From UBA1757 sp963617485 (lineage in GTDB: Bacteria > Bacteroidota > Bacteroidia > Bacteroidales > UBA1402): a stretch of DNA of 64,000 nucleotides. Every line of letters starts with the position of its first letter. Position 1 is the stretch's first letter. The stretch spans positions 1 through 64,000 of the forward strand of contig CAVEPA010000007.1 of the NCBI GenBank assembly GCA_963617485.1. The letters are read 5' to 3'. The translations under genes were made by a program, and so were the position numbers. This document shows positions 32,462 through 40,465 of this stretch, one piece after another. Below the pieces are notes generated by a model, which was given only the letters and a program-made list of their open reading frames with translations, did no database searches and had not been told where the DNA came from.

Positions 32462-34369
32462 ATGTCAAACTATCATTGGAATTATTGTTCATTGGGCGGA
32501 GTTGCCCGCGTTGCCATCAACAGTGGCGAAGACATCAGACATCTGTCTGAACTGGATGAAAAATTGTGGACGGTATTGAGCATGCCCATCACGGCACTGG
32601 AGTTCGATGCCAAGACCTTGGCTTTGGTCGACAAAGACCACGACGGACGTATCCGCATACACGAAATGGTGGCTGTCGGCGAATATCTCTGCGCCGTTGT
32701 GAAGGATGCCGACAGTTTGCTCAAGCGTGAGGATGCTATCGCTGTTGATGCTTTGAGCGATACCCCCGATGCCCAGACGCTGCGCGATGCCGCTGCTTTG
32801 CTTGGAAAAGATACCCTGAGCCTGGCTCAGGTGGCCGATCTGGCTGCGAACCTGGCTGTGAGCGTGGCTGCCCAAGAGGCTCCCGCCAAGCCCGAAGCTC
32901 CCTATGGTGAGCATACCCAAGCCGTGATGGATGCCGTTGCCTCACTCAAAAACAAGGTGGCCGATTTCTTCATGCGCTGTCAGTTGATTGCCTTCAACCA
33001 AGAATGTGCCGCTTCGGTAGACACTTCGTTGACCAAAATCGCCGCCATTTCGGGCGAAGATATGTCGGCTTGCGCCGCCCAGATTGCCACTTGCCCCTTG
33101 GCCCAGCCCAACAAAGAAGGGCTGCTTCCTCTTAAGGGCGCTATCAATCCCGCTTTGGCCGCTACTTTCGGCGTGGTGGAAAAATTCGCCCTTACGCCGG
33201 ATTATCCCGAGGCTGAGGCTGTGTCGCAAGAACAATGGAACGCTGTTGAGGCCAAACTCGCAGCCTATACCGCCGCACTCGACACTCAGGCCAAGTCCCA
33301 GACCGCCATTCAAGACGAGGCTTTGGCAAAACGCAAGGCTGCCATCGATATTTGGGACAATTTCCTGCATCTGTACCGCGACTATTACCGCTTGCTTTGC
33401 AACTTTGTGGTGATGTCCGATTTCTATAGCAAAGAGGCCGACAAACAAGCCGTCTTCCAAGCCGGCAAGCTCTTTATCGACCAGCGCTGCTGCGAGCTCT
33501 GTCTCGAAGTGAGCGATATGGGCAAACATGGCGATATGGCCGGTCTGAGCGGTATGTTCCTTATTTATTGCACTTGTGTGAGCCGCACCAAGAACCAGAC
33601 CCGCAACATCGTGGCCGTGCTTACCGACGGCGACGTGGACGGTGTCCGTGTGGGCAAGAACGCTGTGTTCTACGACCGCTCGGGTGGCGATTGGGATGCC
33701 GTCATCACCAAGGTGATAGACAATCCCATCAGCATAAAGCAGGCTTTTTGGTCGCCCTACAAGAAGTTGGGCCGCTGGATCAGCGACAAGGTGAACAAGG
33801 CTGCCGGTGACAAGGAATCCAACATCACCAAGAATCTGACGGCCAGCACCGACAAGTTTATGGCCGATGCCGCCAAGCCCGCCGACAAGGCCACGGCCGA
33901 TGCCGCCAAGCAAGCCCAGCCATTCGACATTGCCAAGTTCTGCGGTATCTTTGCTGCCATCGGCATGGCCATCGGTTATATCGGCGGCTTCCTGACGCAG
34001 TTCGCCCAAGGTCTTTTGTCGCTGGGTTGGCTGATGCCGCTGGGCATTATCGCCATCTTCCTGCTGATTTCCGGCCCCTCGATGTTCATCGCCTGGAGCA
34101 AGCTCAAGAAGCGCGACCTGGGTCCTGTGCTCAACGCCAACGGTTGGGCCATCAACGCCAAGATTCTGGTGAACACCCGCTTCGGCTCTACGCTCACCTC
34201 ACTGGCCAAGTATCCCAATATCATCGCCTTGGCTGCCAGTGATCCTTATGCCAAAAAGAAGAAAAAATGCAAGGCCGGTTATTGGATTCTGGCTATTGTC
34301 ATCCTCTTGCTCGCTGCCGCTGCCGTACTGCAATTCGGCGGTTTTTACCAGATAATCGTTATTGAATAA
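32462..34369 (+). CDS. Unknown membrane protein with EF-hand loop
   Basis: About 635 residues from the ATG at 32462 (MSNYHWNYCSLGG), or 642 from an ATG at 32441 that abuts the rodA stop. A perfect 12-residue EF-hand loop DKDHDGRIRIHE (about 57-68) suggests calcium binding. A long Ala-rich, probably helical region follows. An Ala/Lys/Asp-rich linker (ADAAKPADKATADAAKQA) precedes two or three C-terminal membrane segments (FCGIFAAIGMAIGYIGGFL, LGWLMPLGIIAIFLLISG, YWILAIVILLLAAAAVLQF). There is no signal peptide, so the large N-terminal part may be cytoplasmic. I do not recognise a characterised family. It lies directly after rodA, so it may be made with the elongation machinery. Confidence 0.7.
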   Translation: MSNYHWNYCSLGGVARVAINSGEDIRHLSELDEKLWTVLSMPITALEFDAKTLALVDKDHDGRIRIHEMVAVGEYLCAVVKDADSLLKREDAIAVDALSDTPDAQTLRDAAALLGKDTLSLAQVADLAANLAVSVAAQEAPAKPEAPYGEHTQAVMDAVASLKNKVADFFMRCQLIAFNQECAASVDTSLTKIAAISGEDMSACAAQIATCPLAQPNKEGLLPLKGAINPALAATFGVVEKFALTPDYPEAEAVSQEQWNAVEAKLAAYTAALDTQAKSQTAIQDEALAKRKAAIDIWDNFLHLYRDYYRLLCNFVVMSDFYSKEADKQAVFQAGKLFIDQRCCELCLEVSDMGKHGDMAGLSGMFLIYCTCVSRTKNQTRNIVAVLTDGDVDGVRVGKNAVFYDRSGGDWDAVITKVIDNPISIKQAFWSPYKKLGRWISDKVNKAAGDKESNITKNLTASTDKFMADAAKPADKATADAAKQAQPFDIAKFCGIFAAIGMAIGYIGGFLTQFAQGLLSLGWLMPLGIIAIFLLISGPSMFIAWSKLKKRDLGPVLNANGWAINAKILVNTRFGSTLTSLAKYPNIIALAASDPYAKKKKKCKAGYWILAIVILLLAAAAVLQFGGFYQIIVIE

Positions 34370-34371
34370 GA

Positions 34372-36033
34372 ATGAAGAATTTGCTTAAGATTACGGCCCT
34401 GAGCCTGATGGCGGCCTGCTGCCTGGCTTTTACGCCGCAAGAACAGAAAAAAATCACCATTTTCACCATCGGCGACTCCACCTGCGCCAACAAAAGTCTG
34501 AAAAAGAATGCGCAAGAAAGGGGTTGGGGCCAAATGCTGGGCGCTTACCTGGACAGCCGCTATGTGGTGGTCGACAATCATGCCCTGAACGGCCGCAGCA
34601 GCAAGAGCTTTCGCGACGAAGGCCATTGGCAGAAGGTGTACGACAAAATCCAGCCGGGCGACTACGTGTTTATCCAGTTCGGCCATAACGACCAGAAACC
34701 CAAGGAAGACCGTCACACCGACCCTGGCACGACCTACAACGAGAGCCTGCGCCAATATGTGAACGCAACCCGCGAGAAGGGTGGCATACCCGTGCTGCTT
34801 ACTTCGATGGTGCGCCGCAAGTTCGACGAAAACGGCCAGTTGCAGGAAACCCACGGCGACTATCTGCAAGCCGTCCGCGATGTGGCCAAGGAAATGGATG
34901 TCATCCTTATCGACCACAATGTCTCCAGCCGTGAACTGGTGAAGTCGCTTGGCCCTGAAGACTCCAAACGTCTGTATCTGTGGATTGAAAAGGATACCAA
35001 TCTAGCTATGCCCGATGGCCGTGAGGACGATACGCATCTGTGTGTATACGGTGCCAAACGTATGGCCTGGCTGATTCTGGACGAAATGTCGCAGAAAATT
35101 CCGCAGTTGGCTCCCTTTGTGCGTCACTACGACTATGTGGTAGCCAAGGACGGTTCGGGCGATTTCTTCTCGGTGCAGGATGCCATCGATGCCGTGCCCG
35201 ATTTCCGCAAGGCCGCCCGCACGCGCATCTATATCCGCAACGGCGTGTACAAGGAAAAACTGATACTGCCTGCCAGCAAACTGAATGTCACCTTTATAGG
35301 CGAAGACGTGGAGAAAACCGTCCTAACCTACGATGATTATGCTTCCAAAAAGAATGTCTTTGGCGAAGATAAGGGTACCTCGGGTTCCTCGAGCTTCTAT
35401 GTCTATGGCCCCGATTTCCATGCCGAGAACATCACGTTCGAAAATTCGGCAGGTCCGGTGGGACAGGCAGTGGCCATCTTTGTGGCGGGCGATAAGGCCG
35501 CTTTCCGCAACTGCCGTTTTCTGGGCAACCAGGACACCATGTACAACTGGGGACGCCAGAGCCGTCAGTACTACGAAAACTGCTACATCGAAGGCACGGT
35601 CGATTTTATCTTCGGTTCGTCGGTGGCTTACTTCAAGAATTGCGAAATCCATGCCAAGCGCGGTGGCTATCTGACGGCTGCCTCTACGCCCGAAGGTAAC
35701 GATTACGGTTACGTGTTCGACCATTGCCGCGTTACGGTAGACGATGAGGCTGCCAAGGTATTCTTGGGCCGTCCTTGGCGTCAGTATGCACAGACGGTCT
35801 TCCTTTACTGCGAGCTGCCTGCAGGCATTGCACCCGAAGGTTGGAACGATTGGGGCAAGAAGAACCTCAACAAGACCACTTGCTATGCCGAATATGGTTG
35901 CACGGGTCCTGGCGCCGACACTTCCAAGCGTGTCAAATGGGCGCAGAAACTGAATGCCAAGAAAGCTGCCCGCTACAGCGTCGATAAGGTGCTGGCTGGC
36001 GAAGACGGCTGGACGGTGCCTACGGAATGGTAA
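34372..36033 (+). CDS. Two-domain pectin esterase: CE12-like acetylesterase plus CE8 pectin methylesterase
   Basis: 553 residues with an export signal (LLKITALSLMAACCLAF; a lipobox at MAAC is possible). Residues ~25-235 form an SGNH acetylesterase (block I TIGDSTCANK, block III QFGHNDQK, block V DDTHLCVYG) of the rhamnogalacturonan acetylesterase type. Residues ~255-553 form a right-handed beta-helix pectin methylesterase with its catalytic set: Gln in GPVGQAVA, Gln-Asp in GNQDTMYN, Asp in GTVDFIFGSS, Arg-Trp in GRPWRQYAQT. It would strip acetyl and methyl groups from pectin before lyases act. It begins 2 bases after the EF-hand gene, and its 3' end overlaps the antisense gldH end by 14 bases. 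Confidence 0.9.
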   Translation: MKNLLKITALSLMAACCLAFTPQEQKKITIFTIGDSTCANKSLKKNAQERGWGQMLGAYLDSRYVVVDNHALNGRSSKSFRDEGHWQKVYDKIQPGDYVFIQFGHNDQKPKEDRHTDPGTTYNESLRQYVNATREKGGIPVLLTSMVRRKFDENGQLQETHGDYLQAVRDVAKEMDVILIDHNVSSRELVKSLGPEDSKRLYLWIEKDTNLAMPDGREDDTHLCVYGAKRMAWLILDEMSQKIPQLAPFVRHYDYVVAKDGSGDFFSVQDAIDAVPDFRKAARTRIYIRNGVYKEKLILPASKLNVTFIGEDVEKTVLTYDDYASKKNVFGEDKGTSGSSSFYVYGPDFHAENITFENSAGPVGQAVAIFVAGDKAAFRNCRFLGNQDTMYNWGRQSRQYYENCYIEGTVDFIFGSSVAYFKNCEIHAKRGGYLTAASTPEGNDYGYVFDHCRVTVDDEAAKVFLGRPWRQYAQTVFLYCELPAGIAPEGWNDWGKKNLNKTTCYAEYGCTGPGADTSKRVKWAQKLNAKKAARYSVDKVLAGEDGWTVPTEW

Positions 36034-36472
36034 GTTCCAAGCCCAGGCGTTGCAGATGTGGTAGCTGCTCGTCCTGCATCAGATGATAAACCACCACACG
36101 GAACGGGAACCTGTCGGCCGAAAGCACAAAAGGTGCGAGGCACGACGGGTTCTCTTTTTGCCGGTCGTGGGGACGCAGGTCGAGGGTATCGATGTGAACG
36201 CCGTTGTCGCATTGGGTCATAACGGCCACCATCAGGTTGCGGTAGGGGTAAGCGGCCGTCTGGCTTTGGTCGATACACAGGTTGTAGCTGATAGGCAGCC
36301 CCTCTTCGTAGCGGGCCAGTAGCTGAGGCTCCACTTGAATGTCGAAGCTAAGGCTGTCTTGTTGCTGCCAGCTTTCGTGGGCAATATAGCGGTACTGGTG
36401 ATAAAGGCAGCGCCGGTCTTGGCAGGCATAGCAGCAACAGCACAGCAATAGGAGTAGGGTCAGCCGTTTCAT
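36020..36472 (-). CDS. gldH: Gliding motility lipoprotein GldH-like
   Basis: 150 residues. The lipoprotein signal is MKRLTLLLLLCCCCYAC with several Cys near the cleavage site, then YRYIAHESWQQQDSLSFDIQ, which matches the start of GldH lipoproteins. A Tyr-x-Asn segment (PISYNLCID, then YPYRNLMVAV) is also characteristic. In Bacteroidota GldH is linked to gliding and T9SS, but it is found in non-gliding gut species too. The ATG overlaps the ricT stop (ATGA), so it is the last gene of the M23/holB/ricT/gldH set. Confidence 0.75.
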   Translation of the reverse strand: MKRLTLLLLLCCCCYACQDRRCLYHQYRYIAHESWQQQDSLSFDIQVEPQLLARYEEGLPISYNLCIDQSQTAAYPYRNLMVAVMTQCDNGVHIDTLDLRPHDRQKENPSCLAPFVLSADRFPFRVVVYHLMQDEQLPHLQRLGLELTIP

Positions 36473-37725
36473 GCCTGCTGGTTTTCGTTGCCAGAGCGAT
36501 TTCCATTGCCCGAGCGGTTCTCTTTGCCGGGCTTGCCGTTATCGCCCTTGGGCTTGTGGTGACGGTTGCGGTTGCGATTTTCGGAACGCTCACGATTTTC
36601 AGAACGCTCGCGGTTGTCGGAACGCTCACGATTGTCGGGACGCTCTTTGCGACGGTCCTTGTTGCGGCGGGGCTTGTCGAAGCGGGTCAGGTCGTTGCCA
36701 AGGATGTCGCCGAAATCGCTCTGTTCGCTGCGGATGCTGTTTTCCGACAGACTTTCCACCTTGACACCCCTGCGGTTAAGCTTGATGATTTGCCAGGCCC
36801 GGTCGGTGCTAATCACTTCCGTATTGACAAAGGCATCTTTGGCCGTAGAGTAGGTAATTTCCTTTTTCAGCAGGTCGCATTTTACCTGATAATAAGTGGC
36901 GTCCTTGGTTTCCAGCGTGATATCTTTGGCGGGAAAGGCCTTGGCTGCTTCCACATAGGTGTCGATTTCGTAGTTCATGCAGCATTTCAGCTTGGCGCAC
37001 TGGCCGGCCAATTTCTGCGGATTCAGGCTCATGTCCTGACAGCGGGCGGCATTGGTGGATACCGATACGAAGTTGCTCATCCACGACGAACAGCACATTT
37101 CGCGTCCGCAGGGACCGATGCCGCCGATGCGTCCGGCTTCCTGGCGTGCGCCTATCTGCTTCATCTCGATGCGGATATGGAAAGCGTCGGCCAATACCTT
37201 GATGAGTTCACGGAAGTCTACGCGCCCGTCGGCAATGTAGTAGAAGATGGCCTTGTTGCCGTCGCCCTGATACTCGACATCGCCTATTTTCATGTCCAGA
37301 TGCAGGTTCTCGGCAATTTTGCGCGAACGCAGCATAGTGTCGTGTTCCTTGGCCTTGGATTCTTCGTATTTCTCCATATCGGCCGGACGGGCCTTGCGGT
37401 AGATGCGTTTGGGCTCCTGGTCGAAGCGGTAGCGCGTCTTCTTCATTTGCTTGAGTACCAGCTGACCGGTGAGGCTCACCTGGCCGATGTCGTGGCCCGG
37501 GGCCGACTCTACAGCCACCCAATCGCCTTTGCGCAGGTCTATCTTGTTGCTGTTCAGGTAATAGCCTTTGCGGGTATTCTTGAACTGAACCTCTACAAAA
37601 TCGGTGGCCGACTGCGCCTCGGGCAAGTCGCAAAGCCAGTCGAAGGTATTGAGTTTCTTTAGGGTGACACCGCTGCTTCCCTTGATGTTCATCAGAAAGC
37701 CGGTATTTTGCAGTTTGTATTCCAT
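36469..37725 (-). CDS. ricT: PSP1/RicT family protein with Arg/Glu/Asn-rich tail
   Basis: 418 residues from the ATG at 37725-37723 (MEYKLQNTG). The PSP1 core has KGYYLNSNKIDLRKGDWVAVES, then GRVDFRELIKVLADAFHIRIEM and RQEAGRIGGIGPCGREMCCSSWM, with Cys of the GPCGRxxCC and CMNYE motifs that hold an Fe-S cluster in related RicT/YaaT. In Bacillus RicT joins RicA and RicF to mature mRNAs and assist sporulation; in Bacteroidota its role is not known. The last ~80 residues are a disordered tail with RERSDN/RERSEN repeats, then Gly/Asn/Ser/Lys, suggesting RNA contact (inference). It starts 4 bases after the holB stop. Confidence 0.85.
   Translation of the reverse strand: MEYKLQNTGFLMNIKGSSGVTLKKLNTFDWLCDLPEAQSATDFVEVQFKNTRKGYYLNSNKIDLRKGDWVAVESAPGHDIGQVSLTGQLVLKQMKKTRYRFDQEPKRIYRKARPADMEKYEESKAKEHDTMLRSRKIAENLHLDMKIGDVEYQGDGNKAIFYYIADGRVDFRELIKVLADAFHIRIEMKQIGARQEAGRIGGIGPCGREMCCSSWMSNFVSVSTNAARCQDMSLNPQKLAGQCAKLKCCMNYEIDTYVEAAKAFPAKDITLETKDATYYQVKCDLLKKEITYSTAKDAFVNTEVISTDRAWQIIKLNRRGVKVESLSENSIRSEQSDFGDILGNDLTRFDKPRRNKDRRKERPDNRERSDNRERSENRERSENRNRNRHHKPKGDNGKPGKENRSGNGNRSGNENQQA
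36582..36653 (-). repeat. 18-base tandem repeats in the ricT tail
   Basis: About four imperfect 18-base units, each with GGAACGCTC or a one-base variant, start at 36582, 36600, 36618 and 36636. They encode the six-residue RERSDN/RERSEN repeats and could change copy number by slippage. Confidence 0.8.
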
Positions 37726-37729
37726 AATG

Positions 37730-38893
37730 TCATTTCTTGAATAAAAGTATCGCCTTGAGCGCCAAGTCGAAAAAGACCATACGCGCATTGACGTTCTGTT
37801 CTATATGTCGTTCGGCCTCTTCGAATTCGGCCATGAATGCTTCTACGTTTCTTTCGTTGATAAAGGGGAAGAACTTCGACGAGAAGGCTTCCTGGTCGGG
37901 CTGCAGATAATTGAGCTGAGGCTCGTGCCAGTTCATGATGAAGTTTTCCCTGATAAGTTTCTGCGCATATTGGCAGAATTGCTTTTGCCGTTCGCGTCCG
38001 GTTTTGGCCATCTCTTCCGACCACAATTTAAGGTCGATGAGGCTGTTCTGTTTTTCCAGTTTTTTGGCCGGTGAGAAATTGGCGATGGTGTAGGCTCCGC
38101 GCATGCAGCGGATAAACTGGTCGAGCAGCGCTTTTTGCTCGGCATTGTCTTGAACCACTTGTCTGAGACGCGTCCACGAACCTTCGCCCAGACGGACGTA
38201 AGCCTGGGCCTGATGGGCATCCAATTGGGGATATTGCCTTTGCAGCGCTGTCTGCAAGGCTTCCGGCTCGATGCGGCCCACTTTGAGCAGTTGACAGCGT
38301 GAATAGATGGTGCCGATAAGTTTGTCTACCTGCTCGCAAACCAGCAGAAAGACGGTGTTTTGCGGCGGTTCTTCTATGATTTTAAGCAATTTGTTGGCGC
38401 ACGCAGGATGCATTTTTTCGGGCAACCATATCACCATACACTTATAATCGCTCTGGTAGGCTTTGAGCATCAGTTTGCGCAGAATCTCGCCGCTTTCTTT
38501 CTCGTAAATCTGTCCTTGGGCATTGTTGGCCCCGATGCGGTCCATCCACTGGTTGTAACTGAAGTAGGGGTCGCTGTGCAGCTGTGCGCGCCATTGTTGG
38601 ATGAAATTGTCGCAAACGTAGTCGCCGCTGGAGGGCTTGAAAATGGGGTAGGCGAAGTGCAGGTCGGGATGGGCCAACTGGTTGAATTGCTGGCAGGAGG
38701 GACAAGAGCCGCAAGCGTCTTGCGGGCCGCGATTGCTGCAGCAGAGGTAGCGCGCAAAGGCCAGTGCGAGCGGCAGCTTGCCGGTCCCTTCGGGCCCGGC
38801 AAGCAACAGCGCGTGCGGCACTTTGTGCTCATGCACATAGTGCCGCAGGTGTTCCTTGACCTGTTCTTGTCCTATGATATCCTTGAAATACAT
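37730..38893 (-). CDS. holB: DNA polymerase III delta prime-like clamp-loader subunit
   Basis: 387 residues. It has MYFKDIIGQEQVKEHL, a Walker A-like GPEGTGKLPLALAFA, a zinc module CGSCPSCQQF (with Cys upstream in YLCCSNRG), and KMHPACANKLLKIIEEPP followed by FLLVCEQVDKLIGTIYSRCQ with the sensor/SRC region (here SRC, usual in clamp loaders). It is a non-motor AAA+ subunit that helps to load the sliding clamp. It overlaps the M23 peptidase gene upstream by 22 bases. Confidence 0.88.
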   Translation of the reverse strand: MYFKDIIGQEQVKEHLRHYVHEHKVPHALLLAGPEGTGKLPLALAFARYLCCSNRGPQDACGSCPSCQQFNQLAHPDLHFAYPIFKPSSGDYVCDNFIQQWRAQLHSDPYFSYNQWMDRIGANNAQGQIYEKESGEILRKLMLKAYQSDYKCMVIWLPEKMHPACANKLLKIIEEPPQNTVFLLVCEQVDKLIGTIYSRCQLLKVGRIEPEALQTALQRQYPQLDAHQAQAYVRLGEGSWTRLRQVVQDNAEQKALLDQFIRCMRGAYTIANFSPAKKLEKQNSLIDLKLWSEEMAKTGRERQKQFCQYAQKLIRENFIMNWHEPQLNYLQPDQEAFSSKFFPFINERNVEAFMAEFEEAERHIEQNVNARMVFFDLALKAILLFKK

Positions 38894-40152
38894 TGTACCA
38901 AACTGTCTTTAACCAACATGAAACTGTCGCGATAGCAAGCCTTCAGCGGCACCGAAGGCGGCGACTCCATCTTGAGCGGGTCGATGGCCTGGCCGTTCAT
39001 ATACACCCTGAAATCGAGGTGCGGTCCGGTAGACAGGCCCGTCGAACCAACATAGCCTATCACTTCGCCCTGCGAAACTTTCTGACCCACGGCCAGGCCT
39101 TTGGCAAAGCCCTTGAGGTGCATGTAGGTGGTGGTATAGGTGCCGTTATGCTTGATGGTGACATAATTGCCGCCGCCGTTTTTCTGATAGCCTTTCTTGA
39201 CGACCACACCCGCGCCGATGCTCATCACCGGAGTACCCGAAGGTGCGGCGTAATCAACCCCATGGTGCGGACGACGTATGCGCAGTACCGGATGCATACG
39301 GCCGTTGCTGAACTTGGAACTGATGCGCGAATATTTGAGCGGTGCTTTCAGAAAGGCACGCCGCAAGTTCACGCCCTCGGCATCGAAATAGTCGCGGTAG
39401 CCGTCCTGTACGAAGGGAATGGCGTAATAGTCGCGGCCCCCGCTGTGAAAAAGGGCGGCGTGAATATCGCCCAAGCCCACCGAAACGCTGTCGTCAATGA
39501 AATACTCATCGTAAAGCACTTTATAGTAATCGCCGCTCTGGATGGCGAAGAAGTCGATTTGCCAAGCGTAGATGTCCGACAGAGCAAAGGTCAGATTGAC
39601 ATTGCTGTGGTTGTCTTGCAGGCTTTGCCAAAGCGACGATTTGATAACCCCCTGGCAACTTTGCTGGCGGCAGCAGACTTCCTTTTGGCTACGGTAGACG
39701 CTGATGCTGTCGTTGAAATTGAATACCACAAAGTCGGTGAGGCTTTCGCGATACAGGAAGTAACGCAGGCGGGGCAGGCTGTCGCGGGTGCAAAGGCCGA
39801 TGTACTGGTGGCCGGCCACCATGTGTCGCACGTCAAACACCGGTTTGGAAATGCGGGCGGTCCGGTCGATGGTGAGGGCCGATACCCCGTAGTGCCCCAA
39901 AAGTGTCGACAAGCTGCTGCCGTTGGGTACCCGGCCTTCGTGCATATCGAGCGTATCGATGCGGATGCCCATAAAATAGCGCGCCGGGTCTTCCGTCGGC
40001 TCGGTGGTGGTGTCGGAAGTGTTGGGGTTGAGGCCATGATCCGGACTCAGGCATTTGACCAAGAGGCCGACAAAAGCTACCAGCACTGCGGCGGCGAGCA
40101 GGTAACGCAGAGTTTTGGCAATTTGTTGGGGCTTGTGTATATGAAGAGGCAT
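38872..40152 (-). CDS. M23-family metallopeptidase (peptidoglycan hydrolase), membrane-anchored
   Basis: 426 residues from the ATG at 40152-40150 (MPLHIHKPQQIAKTL). One N-terminal membrane anchor (YLLAAAVLVAFVGLLVKCL), a non-catalytic region (about 50-280), then the LytM/M23 domain: HHGVDYAAPSGTPVMSIGAGVV supplies the first His/Asp zinc ligands, YMHL follows, and the last motif is GPHLDFRVY, where His-x-Asp stands in place of His-x-His. That variant seems common in Bacteroidota, but whether it keeps hydrolase activity is uncertain. It would cut cross-bridges in the periplasm or activate other hydrolases. It heads the minus-strand holB/ricT/gldH set. Confidence 0.85.
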   Translation of the reverse strand: MPLHIHKPQQIAKTLRYLLAAAVLVAFVGLLVKCLSPDHGLNPNTSDTTTEPTEDPARYFMGIRIDTLDMHEGRVPNGSSLSTLLGHYGVSALTIDRTARISKPVFDVRHMVAGHQYIGLCTRDSLPRLRYFLYRESLTDFVVFNFNDSISVYRSQKEVCCRQQSCQGVIKSSLWQSLQDNHSNVNLTFALSDIYAWQIDFFAIQSGDYYKVLYDEYFIDDSVSVGLGDIHAALFHSGGRDYYAIPFVQDGYRDYFDAEGVNLRRAFLKAPLKYSRISSKFSNGRMHPVLRIRRPHHGVDYAAPSGTPVMSIGAGVVVKKGYQKNGGGNYVTIKHNGTYTTTYMHLKGFAKGLAVGQKVSQGEVIGYVGSTGLSTGPHLDFRVYMNGQAIDPLKMESPPSVPLKACYRDSFMLVKDSLVQCISRIS

Positions 40153-40215
40153 TTTATTCTGTATAGAGCTTCTAAAAAGAGTGCTAAGGTAAGCAAAAGT
40201 GCGCAATAATCTCCC

Positions 40216-40223
40216 TATCTTTG
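40216..40223 (+). promoter_or_regulatory. -7 element before the 28-residue ORF
   Basis: TATCTTTG matches TAnnTTTG and lies 17 bases before the ATG at 40241. I see no good -33 TTTG at the expected distance. Confidence 0.4.
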
Positions 40224-40240
40224 CGCTCAAATTTTAAAAG

Positions 40241-40327
40241 ATGAGGAAAGTATTGCGTATCTCCTTGATGCTGATAGCATTGTGTCTGCTGATGATGGCT
40301 TGTGCAACGCCATGCAACTGCGGATAA
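40241..40327 (+). CDS. Very short putative lipoprotein (28 residues)
   Basis: The reading frame encodes MRKVLRISLMLIALCLLMMA followed by CATPCNCG and TAA. It has a basic N-terminus, a single hydrophobic core and a Cys after Met-Met-Ala that could serve as lipidation site; the mature part would be only eight residues, three of them Cys. This resembles entericidin-like or other tiny bacterial lipoproteins. A -7 element precedes it and gapA has its own promoter downstream. It is too short to prove by sequence alone. Confidence 0.45.
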   Translation: MRKVLRISLMLIALCLLMMACATPCNCG

Positions 40328-40354
40328 AACCCGCTGATAAATTATTATTTCTTG

Positions 40355-40385
40355 TTTGATTATTTGTCGGAAAAGAGTACTTTTG
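40355..40385 (+). promoter_or_regulatory. Consensus promoter for gapA
   Basis: TTTG (40355-40358), exactly 19 bases, TACTTTTG (40378-40385). A textbook match to the Bacteroidota housekeeping consensus for a highly expressed gene. The 5' leader would be about 75 bases. Confidence 0.8.
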
Positions 40386-40465
40386 CGCCGAATTACGGAA
40401 TAAAGGAAAAAAGTATTTATTAACCAACGAACCTTGCTTTTTGAGGTTCATAATTTTCTAACACA

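Noticed and set aside
36541..36660. Repeats in the ricT tail as a CRISPR array
   Set aside because: Units are 18 bases, adjoining, without spacers, and they keep the reading frame.
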